Below are positions 7,464-16,337 of a stretch of 64,000 nt of DNA, piece after piece. Source of the DNA: Planctomycetota bacterium. Lineage in GTDB: Bacteria; Planctomycetota; Phycisphaerae; Sedimentisphaerales; Anaerobacaceae. Made by a program: the position numbers and the translations under genes. The DNA is taken from contig VRUG01000016.1 in the NCBI GenBank assembly GCA_019456255.1, forward strand, positions 1 to 64,000, in the 5' to 3' direction. Position 1 is the first letter of the stretch; each line of letters opens with the position of its first letter. A model generated the notes under the pieces. That model worked only from the letters and a program-made list of their open reading frames with translations, did not search any database and was not told where the DNA came from.

Positions 7464-9971
7464 ATGTTTGAACGCTTCACAGACAGAGCAAGAAAAGTTA
7501 TGGCACTGGCAAACCAGGAGGCCCAGAGATTCAACCATGAATTTATTGGCACCGAGCACATACTGCTCGGGCTCGTAAAAGAGGGCAGCGGTGTCGGAGC
7601 TACCGTACTAAAGAACCTCGATGTCGACATAAAGAAACTAAGACTCGAAGTTGAAAAAACCGTCAAAAGCGGCCCTGACATGGTGACAATGGGAAAGCTG
7701 CCCCAAACCCCAAAAGCTAAAAAAGTTATCGAGTTTGCTATCGAAGAAGCAAGAGCACTAAACCATAACTACGTCGGCACTGAACACATACTACTCGGAT
7801 TGCTAAGAGAAGCCGAGGGTGTCGCTGCTCAGGTACTGATGAATCTTGGATTAAAACTCGAAGAGGTAAGGCAGGAAGTGCTGGATTTACTCGGAGCTGG
7901 AGTTGACGAAGGGCCGGCACCGATGGGCATGAAGATGGGACCGACTGTCTCGCACGCAAAACCAAAAAGCAAAACACCCGCTCTCGACAGCTTCGGAAGG
8001 GACCTCACAGAATTTGCCATTAACGACAAACTCGACCCGGTCATCGGAAGAGCTGACGAAATCGAAAGACTGATTCAAATCCTATGCAGACGTACAAAAA
8101 ATAATCCCGTCCTTCTGGGTGAACCAGGTGTCGGGAAAACCGCTATCGTTGAAGGGCTAAGCCAGAAAATTATCAAAAAACAAGTACCGGAAATTCTAAG
8201 AGGAAAAAGAATCGTTGTACTCGACCTGGCTATGATGGTTGCGGGAACTAAGTATCGGGGACAATTTGAAGAACGCATAAAAGCTGTTATCAGCGAAGTT
8301 AGACGCGCCAAAAATGTCATACTCTTCATCGATGAACTCCATACACTCGTCGGAGCAGGTGGCGCAGAAGGTGCTATCGACGCCTCAAACGTACTAAAGC
8401 CAGCTTTGGCAAGAGGCGAAGTACAATGCATCGGAGCTACCACACTCGATGAATACAGAAAATATATCGAAAAAGATGGAGCACTCGAAAGAAGGTTCCA
8501 GACCATTATTGTTGAGCCTCCTTCAAAAGAAGAAACACTCGATATACTAAGAGGACTGCAGGACCGTTACGAGGAGCATCACAAAGTCAAATTCAAAGAC
8601 GAAGCACTTTTCCAGGCAATAGAACTCTCGACAAGATACATCGCGGGAAGATGTCTGCCCGACAAGGCCATTGATGTCATCGACGAAGCTGGTGCAAGAG
8701 TCAGAATCAATAATATGACTACACCGCCGGACCTGGTAAAAATTGAAGAAGAAGTAGAAAAACTGCAGACCGAAAAAGACGATGCTGTAAAAAATGCTGA
8801 CTACGAACAAGCTGCCGCGCTAAGAGACAAGGCACAAAAACTACTCGATAAAAAAACGGAAATGCAGAAAAAATGGTACGAGGATAACAAAGAGAAAACA
8901 GGAATTGTCGATACTGAAGTTATCGCTGAAGTTGTTAGCAAAATGACAGGCGTACCGTTAACAAAACTCGAAAAGAAAGAAGCGCAAAGGTTGCTCGAAC
9001 TCGAAGCGGAATTGCACAAAAGAGTTATCTCTCAGGATGAAGCTATAACCGCTGTCGCAAAAGCAGTAAGAAGGAGTAGAAGCGGACTAAAGGACCCAAA
9101 CAGACCTATGGGATGCTTCATACTGCTCGGACCAAGTGGGGTCGGGAAAACACTGCTCGCAAAAGCTCTCGCTGAATTTATGTTCAACGATGAATCGGCC
9201 CTCATCCAACTCGATATGAGCGAGTTTATGGAAAAGCACAATGTAAGCAGGCTCGTAGGCGCGCCTCCGGGATACGTAGGATACGAAGAAGGAGGACAAC
9301 TAACTGAAAGAATCAGAAGAAAACCCTATGCCGTACTCTTGCTCGATGAAATCGAAAAGGCACACTCGGATGTATATAACATGCTGCTGCAGATTATGGA
9401 CGAAGGAAGACTAACTGATAATTTCGGAAGACACATCGACTTCAAAAATGTAGTACTGCTCATGACAAGTAATATCGGTGCTGACCTTATTAGAAATCAA
9501 ACTGGCTTTGGATTCGGCAAAAAAAGCCCGGAAGCTAATTACGAGAAAATGAAAGAGATGCTGCAAAAAGAAGTTGACCATCATTTCAGACCCGAATTCC
9601 TCAATCGTGTCGATGATACTATCGTCTTCAAACCACTTACAAGAGAGGACCTCCAGCTAATCGTGGAACTCGAACTGAAAAAAGTATTCAAGAGACTCGT
9701 TGAACATGGACTTGAACTCGAACTCACAGAATCGGCAAAAGAGTTCCTTATCGATAAAGGGTACAACCCTGAATTTGGTGCCAGACCCCTAAGAAGGGCG
9801 ATTGAACATTATATAGAGGACCCGCTCTCGGAATCGTTGTTGAGAGGTGAATTCAAGGATAAAAATCTGATTAAAATCGATGTTCTTGATGAGGACCATT
9901 TAAACTTCGAAGGCTCAAAGGTTGAACAGCCGGAAAAATCTGAGAAAGTCGCCACCCAATCGGAACAATAA
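7464..9971 (+). CDS. clpC: ATP-dependent Clp protease ATP-binding subunit ClpC
   Basis: An 835-residue Hsp100 unfoldase. It feeds substrates to ClpP in the cytoplasm. Domain order: double Clp-N repeat (residues 1-150), AAA-1 with Walker A GEPGVGKT at about 219 and Walker B LFIDELH, a middle domain containing a UVR motif (YEQAAALRDKAQKL, about 450) that separates ClpC from ClpB, AAA-2 with GPSGVGKT at about 556, and a C-terminal D2-small domain (YNPEFGARPLRRAI). TGFGFG after AAA-2 fits a ClpP-binding loop. The ATG has GAGG upstream. No ctsR-mcsA-mcsB precedes it, unlike Firmicutes; regulation is presumably through its own promoter at 7342. Full length for the family, apart from an acidic/Lys tail. 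Confidence 0.97.
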   Translation: MFERFTDRARKVMALANQEAQRFNHEFIGTEHILLGLVKEGSGVGATVLKNLDVDIKKLRLEVEKTVKSGPDMVTMGKLPQTPKAKKVIEFAIEEARALNHNYVGTEHILLGLLREAEGVAAQVLMNLGLKLEEVRQEVLDLLGAGVDEGPAPMGMKMGPTVSHAKPKSKTPALDSFGRDLTEFAINDKLDPVIGRADEIERLIQILCRRTKNNPVLLGEPGVGKTAIVEGLSQKIIKKQVPEILRGKRIVVLDLAMMVAGTKYRGQFEERIKAVISEVRRAKNVILFIDELHTLVGAGGAEGAIDASNVLKPALARGEVQCIGATTLDEYRKYIEKDGALERRFQTIIVEPPSKEETLDILRGLQDRYEEHHKVKFKDEALFQAIELSTRYIAGRCLPDKAIDVIDEAGARVRINNMTTPPDLVKIEEEVEKLQTEKDDAVKNADYEQAAALRDKAQKLLDKKTEMQKKWYEDNKEKTGIVDTEVIAEVVSKMTGVPLTKLEKKEAQRLLELEAELHKRVISQDEAITAVAKAVRRSRSGLKDPNRPMGCFILLGPSGVGKTLLAKALAEFMFNDESALIQLDMSEFMEKHNVSRLVGAPPGYVGYEEGGQLTERIRRKPYAVLLLDEIEKAHSDVYNMLLQIMDEGRLTDNFGRHIDFKNVVLLMTSNIGADLIRNQTGFGFGKKSPEANYEKMKEMLQKEVDHHFRPEFLNRVDDTIVFKPLTREDLQLIVELELKKVFKRLVEHGLELELTESAKEFLIDKGYNPEFGARPLRRAIEHYIEDPLSESLLRGEFKDKNLIKIDVLDEDHLNFEGSKVEQPEKSEKVATQSEQ

Positions 9972-9993
9972 ATTCAAGGCAACTTGCGAAGTT

Positions 9994-10446
9994 TTAGTTT
10001 TTACCGAGAACTTCCAGTTCCATGACGCTTTGCTGGTCGGCCAGTATAGACTCAAGTTCTGCTTTCGCCAGCCATTCTACCCGACCGTCTAAACGCAAAA
10101 CTATCGCACCATCTTCGAGAAAAAATGGAGTATATTCTTTTATTACATAAGCCAATATCTCATCATTGCTCGATTCAAAGGTTATCCACCGGGCTCTATA
10201 ATATATTTTCCCAAGACGAACAGAACCTTCCAGACTTTTTCTGACATTATCAACATAAGATTCCGCAGGAACCGAACCCGATTTTCGACGATAATCAAGA
10301 ATTAGTTCACTAAGATGATTCATTGCACGAATTGATTCCGAGCGGTTGGTTACATCCTTGAAACAAACCATCGAAAAAATTATTATTATCGTAAGACTTG
10401 TAACAAAAATAAAATTTCTTATTATTGCTTTTTGATGTTTGTACAT
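9994..10446 (-). CDS. Membrane-anchored hypothetical protein
   Basis: The start is placed at the ATG at 10446 (MYKHQKAI), which follows GAGACAGG; the longer frame would need an ATT start. One N-terminal membrane segment (NFIFVTSLTIIIIFSMVC) anchors about 120 soluble residues with alternating strands and helices (LSELILDYRRKSGSVPAESYVDNV). The layout resembles a type II secretion pseudopilin, but the canonical G-F-T-L-x-E prepilin motif is absent. No family is recognised. It is convergent with clpC at 23 bp. Confidence 0.6.
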   Translation of the reverse strand: MYKHQKAIIRNFIFVTSLTIIIIFSMVCFKDVTNRSESIRAMNHLSELILDYRRKSGSVPAESYVDNVRKSLEGSVRLGKIYYRARWITFESSNDEILAYVIKEYTPFFLEDGAIVLRLDGRVEWLAKAELESILADQQSVMELEVLGKN

Positions 10447-10497
10447 GATTGCCTGTCTCAAATTCAATTAAATCACAACAAATTTATTCATAAATTT

Positions 10498-11565
10498 CTA
10501 TTGTAATATCTCGACTCGATTACCCTTCACCTTCAATTTGCCGTCAGCAAAAAACCGTATCGCCTCAGGATAAGCTATACATTCCTGCTCAAATACACGT
10601 GCCGCAAGACTATCAGCATCGTCACCATCTTCCACCTTACAGCACCTTTGAATGATTATAGGCCCTTTGTCATACTCATTGCTGCAAAAGTGAACCGTGC
10701 ATCCGCTAATCTTACACCCTGTAGATATAACCGCCTCGTGAACATGATGCCCCCACATACCAGTTCCACCAAAGCTCGGCAGCAACGCAGGGTGAATATT
10801 CATCACACGATTTTTATAGCGAGAGGGTATCTTCCATAAACAGAGCCAACCGCCCTGAATTACCAAATCAACATTCGCCGCTGACAACTCTTCTTCAATT
10901 CGCCTGCTAAACGCCTCTATGTCACCATAATCTTTCTTGCGAATCACAGACACTTTCAAACCAGCAGATTCTACGCGTTCAACACCCTTGCTTTTTGAAC
11001 GGGAACTTATCACTATTGGTATCTCTGCATTTAAATTACCGGATTTAATATGTTCCAGAATATTCAGTAAAGTAGTACCGCCGCCGCTAATTAATACGCC
11101 GAGACGAATCGTCTTTTTATTTGCCTCTTTTGTCTTTGCCTGCATCTCAACATCCCTGCCGGCATCAAGTGACATGTTGACAAGATTATCTGCCTGTGCA
11201 TTCTTCTCTCGTCTTACGTGCTCAACTGTCCAGCTCTCAAATGAATCAAGAAAATTCATCGCCTCTTGAAATAGAGGTTTAAGCAATTCACTTTTTACCT
11301 TGTATTGCCCGTTAATTTGCCGCACTAAAAGTTCACTGTCACTAAAAACCTCAACCTCACTTGCCCCTGCCTCTTTGGCACATTCCAGTGACCTGACAAA
11401 ACCGCTATACTCAGCCACATTATTCGTCGTCTTACCTAAGTATAAGCCTTTAGCGCGCAACTGCTTGCCGGATGAATCGGTTAAAACAAAACCTGCCGCT
11501 CCCGGACCGGGATTACCCCTGCTGCCCCCATCTGTATAAATCGTTACTTTACGCGATTCAAGCAA
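10498..11565 (-). CDS. Fusion of ribonuclease HI and phosphoribosylglycinamide formyltransferase (PurN)
   Basis: Residues 1-135 are RNase HI: TIYTDGGSRGNPGPG supplies the first catalytic Asp, NNVAEYSG the Glu, VEVFSDSELLV the second Asp and NAQADNLVN the last. Residues 150-355 are PurN, which formylates GAR in purine synthesis. GVLISGGGTTLLNIL is the nucleotide-binding start, and MNIHPALLPSFGG and YDKGPIIIQ carry the catalytic Asn, His and Asp. Both sets of key residues are present, so both activities are plausible. The linker is a short Lys/Glu helix (EMQAKTKEANKK). The start codon is the listed frame opening at 11565. The combination links RNA-DNA hybrid removal with purine supply; no functional reason is evident, and chance fusion of adjacent genes is the simplest account. 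Confidence 0.9.
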   Translation of the reverse strand: MLESRKVTIYTDGGSRGNPGPGAAGFVLTDSSGKQLRAKGLYLGKTTNNVAEYSGFVRSLECAKEAGASEVEVFSDSELLVRQINGQYKVKSELLKPLFQEAMNFLDSFESWTVEHVRREKNAQADNLVNMSLDAGRDVEMQAKTKEANKKTIRLGVLISGGGTTLLNILEHIKSGNLNAEIPIVISSRSKSKGVERVESAGLKVSVIRKKDYGDIEAFSRRIEEELSAANVDLVIQGGWLCLWKIPSRYKNRVMNIHPALLPSFGGTGMWGHHVHEAVISTGCKISGCTVHFCSNEYDKGPIIIQRCCKVEDGDDADSLAARVFEQECIAYPEAIRFFADGKLKVKGNRVEILQ

Positions 11566-11631
11566 ACTTTACGTCCCTCATAAAACAAACTGACGGAAAT
11601 ATTATATTACATCCGCTCGCTTAAATGATGA

Positions 11632-12366
11632 TTATTCTTGTGATTCTTTGAGAACCAGAATACGGGTGCAGTTCTGACACCGCAGCACATCATCCTTCGT
11701 CATAAGAAGGTTAACATTCTCTGCCGTGACACCCATAAAGCACCCGCCGCAACTGTAGGCGCTGCCTTTTTCATCTGGGATGTTAACTATCGCCAAGGCC
11801 TCACCGTCGTAAGTCTCCGCTACACGCCTAAATATCTCAAGTGATTCCGCTGGGATTGCATTAGATGCTGCGTCCCATTCTACCTGAATCTCTTCTATCT
11901 CCGCCTGGAGTTTCGTAGAAAGACTCTCGGTCTCCTTACGAGTCTCCTCAAGTATTTTCTTACCTTCGTCTATCTGAGATTGGATATCCGAGCACTCCGT
12001 TTCGTCGGTCTCAATATCTTTCATTAAATCAAGAGCCTGACTTTCAATTTTCGAATTGTCCGCCTTAGTAGTATTAAGCTGAGTCAGAACAGCCGCATAC
12101 TCCTTGTTCGTCTTAGTTATATTAAGAGATGCTCGCAACTTCGCTATTGATTCATCGCGACTTTTCAATTCAAGCTCAAGACGGTCGGACTGAATGCGGG
12201 TCAGTTGGATTTCCTCATTTTTGGCCTCTAATGCGCTTTGAAGGTTTCGGACATGATTTTCACGAAGGATTACATTTCGGCGGCAACGAGATAGCTTACC
12301 CTTAACCACCCGAAGACGATTCTCAACACTTTGCAGCTTAATCAAATCATTTAATACTGGCCCCAT
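11632..12366 (-). CDS. Coiled-coil protein with C-terminal C4 zinc ribbon (CdsZ/DUF164-type)
   Basis: The start is set at the ATG at 12366 because AAGGAG lies five bases before it; a GTG two codons upstream is less likely. Residues 1-170 form a long antiparallel coiled coil (LIKLQSVENRLRVVKGKLSRC onward). The C-terminus holds a CGGC...CQNC zinc ribbon ending in CTRILVL, the hallmark of the zf-RING_7/DUF164 proteins found across bacteria and best studied in chlamydiae. Those are implicated in protein or nucleic-acid interactions, with no settled biochemical role. It lies 66 bp upstream of the RNase H-PurN gene on the same strand, a common pairing in my recollection of planctomycete genomes. 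Confidence 0.85.
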   Translation of the reverse strand: MGPVLNDLIKLQSVENRLRVVKGKLSRCRRNVILRENHVRNLQSALEAKNEEIQLTRIQSDRLELELKSRDESIAKLRASLNITKTNKEYAAVLTQLNTTKADNSKIESQALDLMKDIETDETECSDIQSQIDEGKKILEETRKETESLSTKLQAEIEEIQVEWDAASNAIPAESLEIFRRVAETYDGEALAIVNIPDEKGSAYSCGGCFMGVTAENVNLLMTKDDVLRCQNCTRILVLKESQE

Positions 12367-12486
12367 GGACACTCCTTCAATGATGACAAAAATCTAGAAC
12401 TAAGCATTATCGCTTTTTATTTTTTAATCTGCAACAGATTTTTTTTATTTTTATACGCAGCGATTTTAGTATACAATCAAAACACT

Positions 12487-13587
12487 ATGATAAAACTGCT
12501 GAAAAACCTCATAAATGCCGAATCTACACCAAAAAAAGGCGAATTAGACGCCGCTAAAACTATTTCTGACTTTTTCAAAAAAGCCGAAATAGATGTCAAT
12601 CTTGATTCATGGGACCAAAACAGAGCTAATATACTTGCCCATATTAAATCTAACGCCAAAAAACCTGCGCTTTTATTCCTCTGCCACCTCGATGTTGTTG
12701 AACCGGGCCAGGCACAGTGGAAATTCCCGCCGTTTCAAGCGACCGAGCAAAACGGAAAAATCTACGGTAGGGGAGCTGTCGATATGAAAGCAGGAACCGC
12801 CGCCGCAGCTCACGCTATCGTCCAAATAAAAAAATCAAACATCCCACTCGAAGGAGACATCTTTTTTCTCGCCACAGCTGGCGAAGAATCTGATAGCTGC
12901 GGAATAAAACGCTTCATGGAAAACCATAAAAATATTCCAAATCTCGCCGTGGTAATCGTTCCCGAACCTACCGATTTCGAGGTTGTTACCGCGCACGGAG
13001 GAGCTTTCTGGCTCGAAGTTACTACAACCGGAAAAGCGGCGCACGGCTCAACACCACACCTCGGAATAAATGCGATATCTTCGGCAAAAATGATTCTCGA
13101 CGAACTCGAAAATTTCAAAAGTAAATATCTAACCAAAGGTTGCTCGCTAAGCGTAAATACTATTACGGGTGGGAATACGATAAACATCGTGCCAGACTCC
13201 TGCACCATCGGTATTGATATCAGAACTACGATCGACCAAAGCCACAACCAAATTATCGATAACCTCCAGCAGCTCTTAAACAAAATTAAAAAACAGAATC
13301 CGGATTTCAATGCCGAAATTAAAGTTACCCGTGATGTCCCTGCACTGCAAACCGATAACCAATCGCAAGCGGTAAAACAGTTCCTCTCTACAGTCGGCGC
13401 AGGCGAGCCTATCGCTGTCAGTTATTGTACCGATGGCGCATTCGTTACATCCTTAAAGGCCCCCGTCATTATCTTTGGACCGGGAAACCCGCAACTATGC
13501 CACCAAACGGATGAATATGTGGAAATAAAAGACTGCGAGAAAGCTGTCGAACACTATAAAAATATCATCATGAAATTCCTGACATAA
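12487..13587 (+). CDS. M20-family metallopeptidase (ArgE/DapE-like)
   Basis: A 366-residue dizinc hydrolase. CHLDVV (His at 67) and GRGAVDMKAG supply the first metal ligands and bridging Asp. ATAGEESDSCG gives the catalytic and binding Glu residues, EPTDFE another ligand, and FGPGNPQLCHQTDEY the C-terminal His. The dimerisation domain starts near AHGSTPHLGINAI. The family includes acetylornithine deacetylase, succinyl-diaminopimelate desuccinylase and carboxypeptidase G2; the sequence alone does not choose among them. No strong ribosome site is seen. It is followed by a GNAT acetyltransferase 35 bp downstream, so a linked acylation/deacylation role is conceivable. Confidence 0.88.
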   Translation: MIKLLKNLINAESTPKKGELDAAKTISDFFKKAEIDVNLDSWDQNRANILAHIKSNAKKPALLFLCHLDVVEPGQAQWKFPPFQATEQNGKIYGRGAVDMKAGTAAAAHAIVQIKKSNIPLEGDIFFLATAGEESDSCGIKRFMENHKNIPNLAVVIVPEPTDFEVVTAHGGAFWLEVTTTGKAAHGSTPHLGINAISSAKMILDELENFKSKYLTKGCSLSVNTITGGNTINIVPDSCTIGIDIRTTIDQSHNQIIDNLQQLLNKIKKQNPDFNAEIKVTRDVPALQTDNQSQAVKQFLSTVGAGEPIAVSYCTDGAFVTSLKAPVIIFGPGNPQLCHQTDEYVEIKDCEKAVEHYKNIIMKFLT

Positions 13588-13622
13588 TCAGCCATAACAG
13601 CATCGCCGAATGAGGTAATAAA

Positions 13623-14138
13623 ATGACAAGCCAAAACTTTCCCGGTGACAAAAAAATGCTTCAAATTTACCAGGCAAAAACGGATGAAGATATCGCTATC
13701 GCAAGGACATTACTCAATAAATATGCCGCATGGCTCGATTCCCTCGGACTGTTTTTCCCCGAAGAGTATGACGCCTTCAAAGCACAACTCAAAAACCTTC
13801 CAAAGGGCTTCGAACCGCCGGATGGTATCTTACTGCTCGCAAAATATGATAACATCCCAGCTGGATGTGTAATGCTGCGAAAACTCTCTGATGATATCTG
13901 TGAAATGAAAAGGCTTTTTGTTACGCCGGAATTTAGAGGACTAAAAATCGGAAAGGCCCTCGCCCAAATCGTTATCGAACAAGCAAAAAAAATCGGCTAT
14001 CAGAAAATGAGACTTGATACCGGCACGTTCATGGAACAAGCCGCAACACTTTATAAGTCAATGGGATTCAATGAAATCCCGCCTTATAGATATAATCCTA
14101 TCGAGGGAACTCTCTATCTTGAATTGAACTTGAAGTAG
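13623..14138 (+). CDS. GNAT-family N-acetyltransferase
   Basis: A 171-residue acyl-CoA transferase. The core strand CEMKRLFVTPEFRGLKIGKALAQIVIEQAK contains the R-G-x-x-I-G acetyl-CoA pyrophosphate loop, followed by LDTGTFMEQAATLYKSMGF, the usual motif B. The substrate is unknown. The ATG follows TGAGGTAATAAA. A second Met at residue 12 could also serve as start. It probably shares a transcript with the M20 peptidase. Confidence 0.85.
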   Translation: MTSQNFPGDKKMLQIYQAKTDEDIAIARTLLNKYAAWLDSLGLFFPEEYDAFKAQLKNLPKGFEPPDGILLLAKYDNIPAGCVMLRKLSDDICEMKRLFVTPEFRGLKIGKALAQIVIEQAKKIGYQKMRLDTGTFMEQAATLYKSMGFNEIPPYRYNPIEGTLYLELNLK

Positions 14139-14162
14139 CGCCTGACAAATCAAACTGCCCCA

Positions 14163-15095
14163 CTATTCGCTCACTTGAGGCTCGGATGTGTTTTCTTCTG
14201 TTACTGTTTCCGTAGGCTCGGCTTCTACTACTTGCGCGGCGGGTTGTTCAATAGACTGAATCTTTATCGGTGTCTCTGCCGCCAAATCTTCAACTTCTTT
14301 GGCCTCGCCCTTCTGACCTTCGATAAATTCGGCAACCTTTCTATAGTCCTCTGCCCCGTGACAGTTAGGCTCATACTCAAATATCGTCTTACCATAACTC
14401 GGTGCTTCGGCAAGCTTGATATTGCGACGAATATAAACCGGCAAAACCTCCGCCTCCGACCACGCGCAATCCGTCCCGCGAGCCTGATGCAAAAACTGGT
14501 CAATATCAACCTTCACCTCGCCAGACAGTGACACCCGACTGTCAAACATGCAAAGCAATATCCACCTGACTTTCAGCGAAGGGTTAATCCTTTTATTCAC
14601 AATGTCAACCGTCTGCAGCAGCTTACCAAGACCCTGCAACGCCAAAAAATGAGGTTGAAGCGGGATCAATATCTCGTCTACGCTCGCCAAAGCGTTCAGT
14701 GTCAAAAGACCAAGCGACGGCGCACAGTCAATTATCATATAATCGAAATGCTCTTCCGATTCTTTTATAGCCTCACGAAGAATCGTCTCACGCCCAACAA
14801 TACTAACAAGCTCACTCTCTGCGCCGACGAGATTAATATTTGCAGGCAGCAGCCAAAGATTAGGACGAACAAGCAATAACTCATCCTCGAATTTCGCCGA
14901 TTGAGTCAAAACCTTATAAGAACCTGCCTCGATTCGCTCTGGATCCATATCAAGATGAATTGTCAGATGTGCCTGCGGGTCAAGGTCAACTACCGCAACC
15001 CTAAATCCCATCGCCGCCAACGCCGCAGATATATTAACTACAGTGGTCGTTTTACCGACGCCCCCTTTTTGGTTTAATACCGCTATTTTCTTCAA
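14163..15095 (-). CDS. ParA/Soj-family ATPase
   Basis: Residues 1-255 form the ParA ATPase: deviant Walker A KGGVGKTTTVVNI with the signature first Lys, VDLDPQAHLTIHL, and MIIDCAPSLGLLTLNAL. Such proteins position chromosomes, plasmids or large complexes using a ParB-like partner. No ParB gene or parS site is visible nearby. A start at TTG (15095) fits a GAGGG eight bases upstream. The last 60 residues are an acidic, Ala/Glu/Thr-rich extension that is not part of the domain. The gene is last in a ribH-nusB-parA run with short gaps. Confidence 0.9.
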   Translation of the reverse strand: MKKIAVLNQKGGVGKTTTVVNISAALAAMGFRVAVVDLDPQAHLTIHLDMDPERIEAGSYKVLTQSAKFEDELLLVRPNLWLLPANINLVGAESELVSIVGRETILREAIKESEEHFDYMIIDCAPSLGLLTLNALASVDEILIPLQPHFLALQGLGKLLQTVDIVNKRINPSLKVRWILLCMFDSRVSLSGEVKVDIDQFLHQARGTDCAWSEAEVLPVYIRRNIKLAEAPSYGKTIFEYEPNCHGAEDYRKVAEFIEGQKGEAKEVEDLAAETPIKIQSIEQPAAQVVEAEPTETVTEENTSEPQVSE

Positions 15096-15114
15096 TCCGT
15101 TGCCCTCGAATCTC

Positions 15115-15537
15115 TTAACCTGTTAACTCATCACCCTTAAGCTTTTTCAATATCGCGTCAAGAACACCATTAACAAAAGACGGCGACTGTGTCGTACTGA
15201 ATTTCTTAGCTAACTCTATCGCCTCATTTATCGCTACGCGAGGCGGTATATCCGAACAAAATTTCAACTGATAAACTGCCAATCGCAATATGCTTTTGTC
15301 GACCACGCAAAGCCTTTCAATGCCCCACTTAAGAGTCGAACCAGATATCAGTTCATCACATTCTTTTACCTTCGACCACGTACCGCTCGTCCAGTCCTTG
15401 GCAACCTTGCGTATCGTTTCATCGCTCTCTTCTTCTCGTAGAAAGTCACCAAAATGCGCAAGTATATCCGAACCTTGAACATCAAGTTCGTACAAGCCCT
15501 GTATCGCTAACTCTCTGGCTCGTGTGCGTTTGTCCAC
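15115..15537 (-). CDS. nusB: Transcription antitermination factor NusB
   Basis: A 140-residue all-helical protein. The N-terminal TRARELAIQGLYELDVQG and C-terminal PPRVAINEAIELAKKFSTTQSPSFVNGVLDAIL are diagnostic of NusB, which joins NusE (S10) on boxA RNA during rRNA antitermination. The GTG start follows GAAAGG. It lies 27 bp after ribH and 19 bp before parA. The ribH-nusB order is widely conserved. Confidence 0.95.
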   Translation of the reverse strand: MDKRTRARELAIQGLYELDVQGSDILAHFGDFLREEESDETIRKVAKDWTSGTWSKVKECDELISGSTLKWGIERLCVVDKSILRLAVYQLKFCSDIPPRVAINEAIELAKKFSTTQSPSFVNGVLDAILKKLKGDELTG

Positions 15538-15564
15538 TTGCCAGCCTTTCTAAAATTTCAATGA

Positions 15565-16029
15565 TCAAATTTGTTCGAGAACGTCAATCGTTTCCATCGC
15601 CGTCAATGCTGCGTTCGTTCCGGCATTGCCGCGTTTCGTACCTGCACGCTCTATTGCCTGCTCTATCGTCTCGCATGTCAGCACCGCAAAGATTGCAGGT
15701 GTGCCGCTGTCATAATTTATCTGACTTATACCACGAACTACCTGCTGACAAACGTAATCATAATGACTCGTCTGACCGCGGATTATCGCGCCAAGACATA
15801 TCACCGCAGAATACTTACCACTTTCAGCAAGCTTTTTCGCTGTTATCGTTATCTCACAGGAACCCGGCACCCACACTACTGTTATCTGCTTATCATCGGC
15901 GCCGTGTCGTTGCAGACAATCTATCGCGCCGGACAAAAGCTTACCGGTGATAAATTCATTAAACCTGCCGACCACAATTGCATAATTACCCTTGCCGGCT
16001 GCCAACTGGCCCTTGATCTCTTTTATCAT
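15565..16029 (-). CDS. ribH: 6,7-dimethyl-8-ribityllumazine synthase
   Basis: The penultimate enzyme of riboflavin synthesis. It condenses 5-amino-6-ribitylaminouracil with 3,4-dihydroxy-2-butanone 4-phosphate. 154 residues, the standard length. Diagnostic segments are [38 protein letters not shown] (catalytic His) and [17 protein letters not shown]. The ATG follows GGAGAG. It is first in the ribH-nusB-parA operon. No FMN riboswitch is apparent in the 308 bp upstream. Confidence 0.96.
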   Translation of the reverse strand: MIKEIKGQLAAGKGNYAIVVGRFNEFITGKLLSGAIDCLQRHGADDKQITVVWVPGSCEITITAKKLAESGKYSAVICLGAIIRGQTSHYDYVCQQVVRGISQINYDSGTPAIFAVLTCETIEQAIERAGTKRGNAGTNAALTAMETIDVLEQI

Positions 16030-16337
16030 ATTTGTCTCTCCAAAAGCCTTTCATACAGGCTAAATACTTTCAATGCTCTTCTATAACAACCACACATTAT
16101 AAGACTATAACCACGCACTTTCCAGAAAAACAATCTATACTGCCACTCTTAAACAAAAATCAGCCCCTGCGAACCCACCTAACCCTCACAAACATAAGCA
16201 CTTACGCCGCCAGTCGCCCAAAAATTTTTGCTCGCCCCAAAAAGCGAAATATAACCCCAATTTCAGCAAAACTTACCCATTTTAACAGACGATAACCCAA
16301 ACGGGTACTCTATATCGGCTAAAAAAAAGGAGTTGTT
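16030..16337. other. Intergenic region between ribH and the TPR gene
   Basis: 308 bp between divergent genes. An AT-rich leader precedes GGAG at 16330, the ribosome site of the TPR gene. No consensus promoter, repeat or RNA gene was recognised. Confidence 0.4.

Noticed and set aside
16032-16295. 87-aa plus-strand ORF upstream of the TPR gene
   Set aside because: Overlaps the divergent ribH leader, has no ribosome site and shows low-complexity Thr/Asn/Pro composition.
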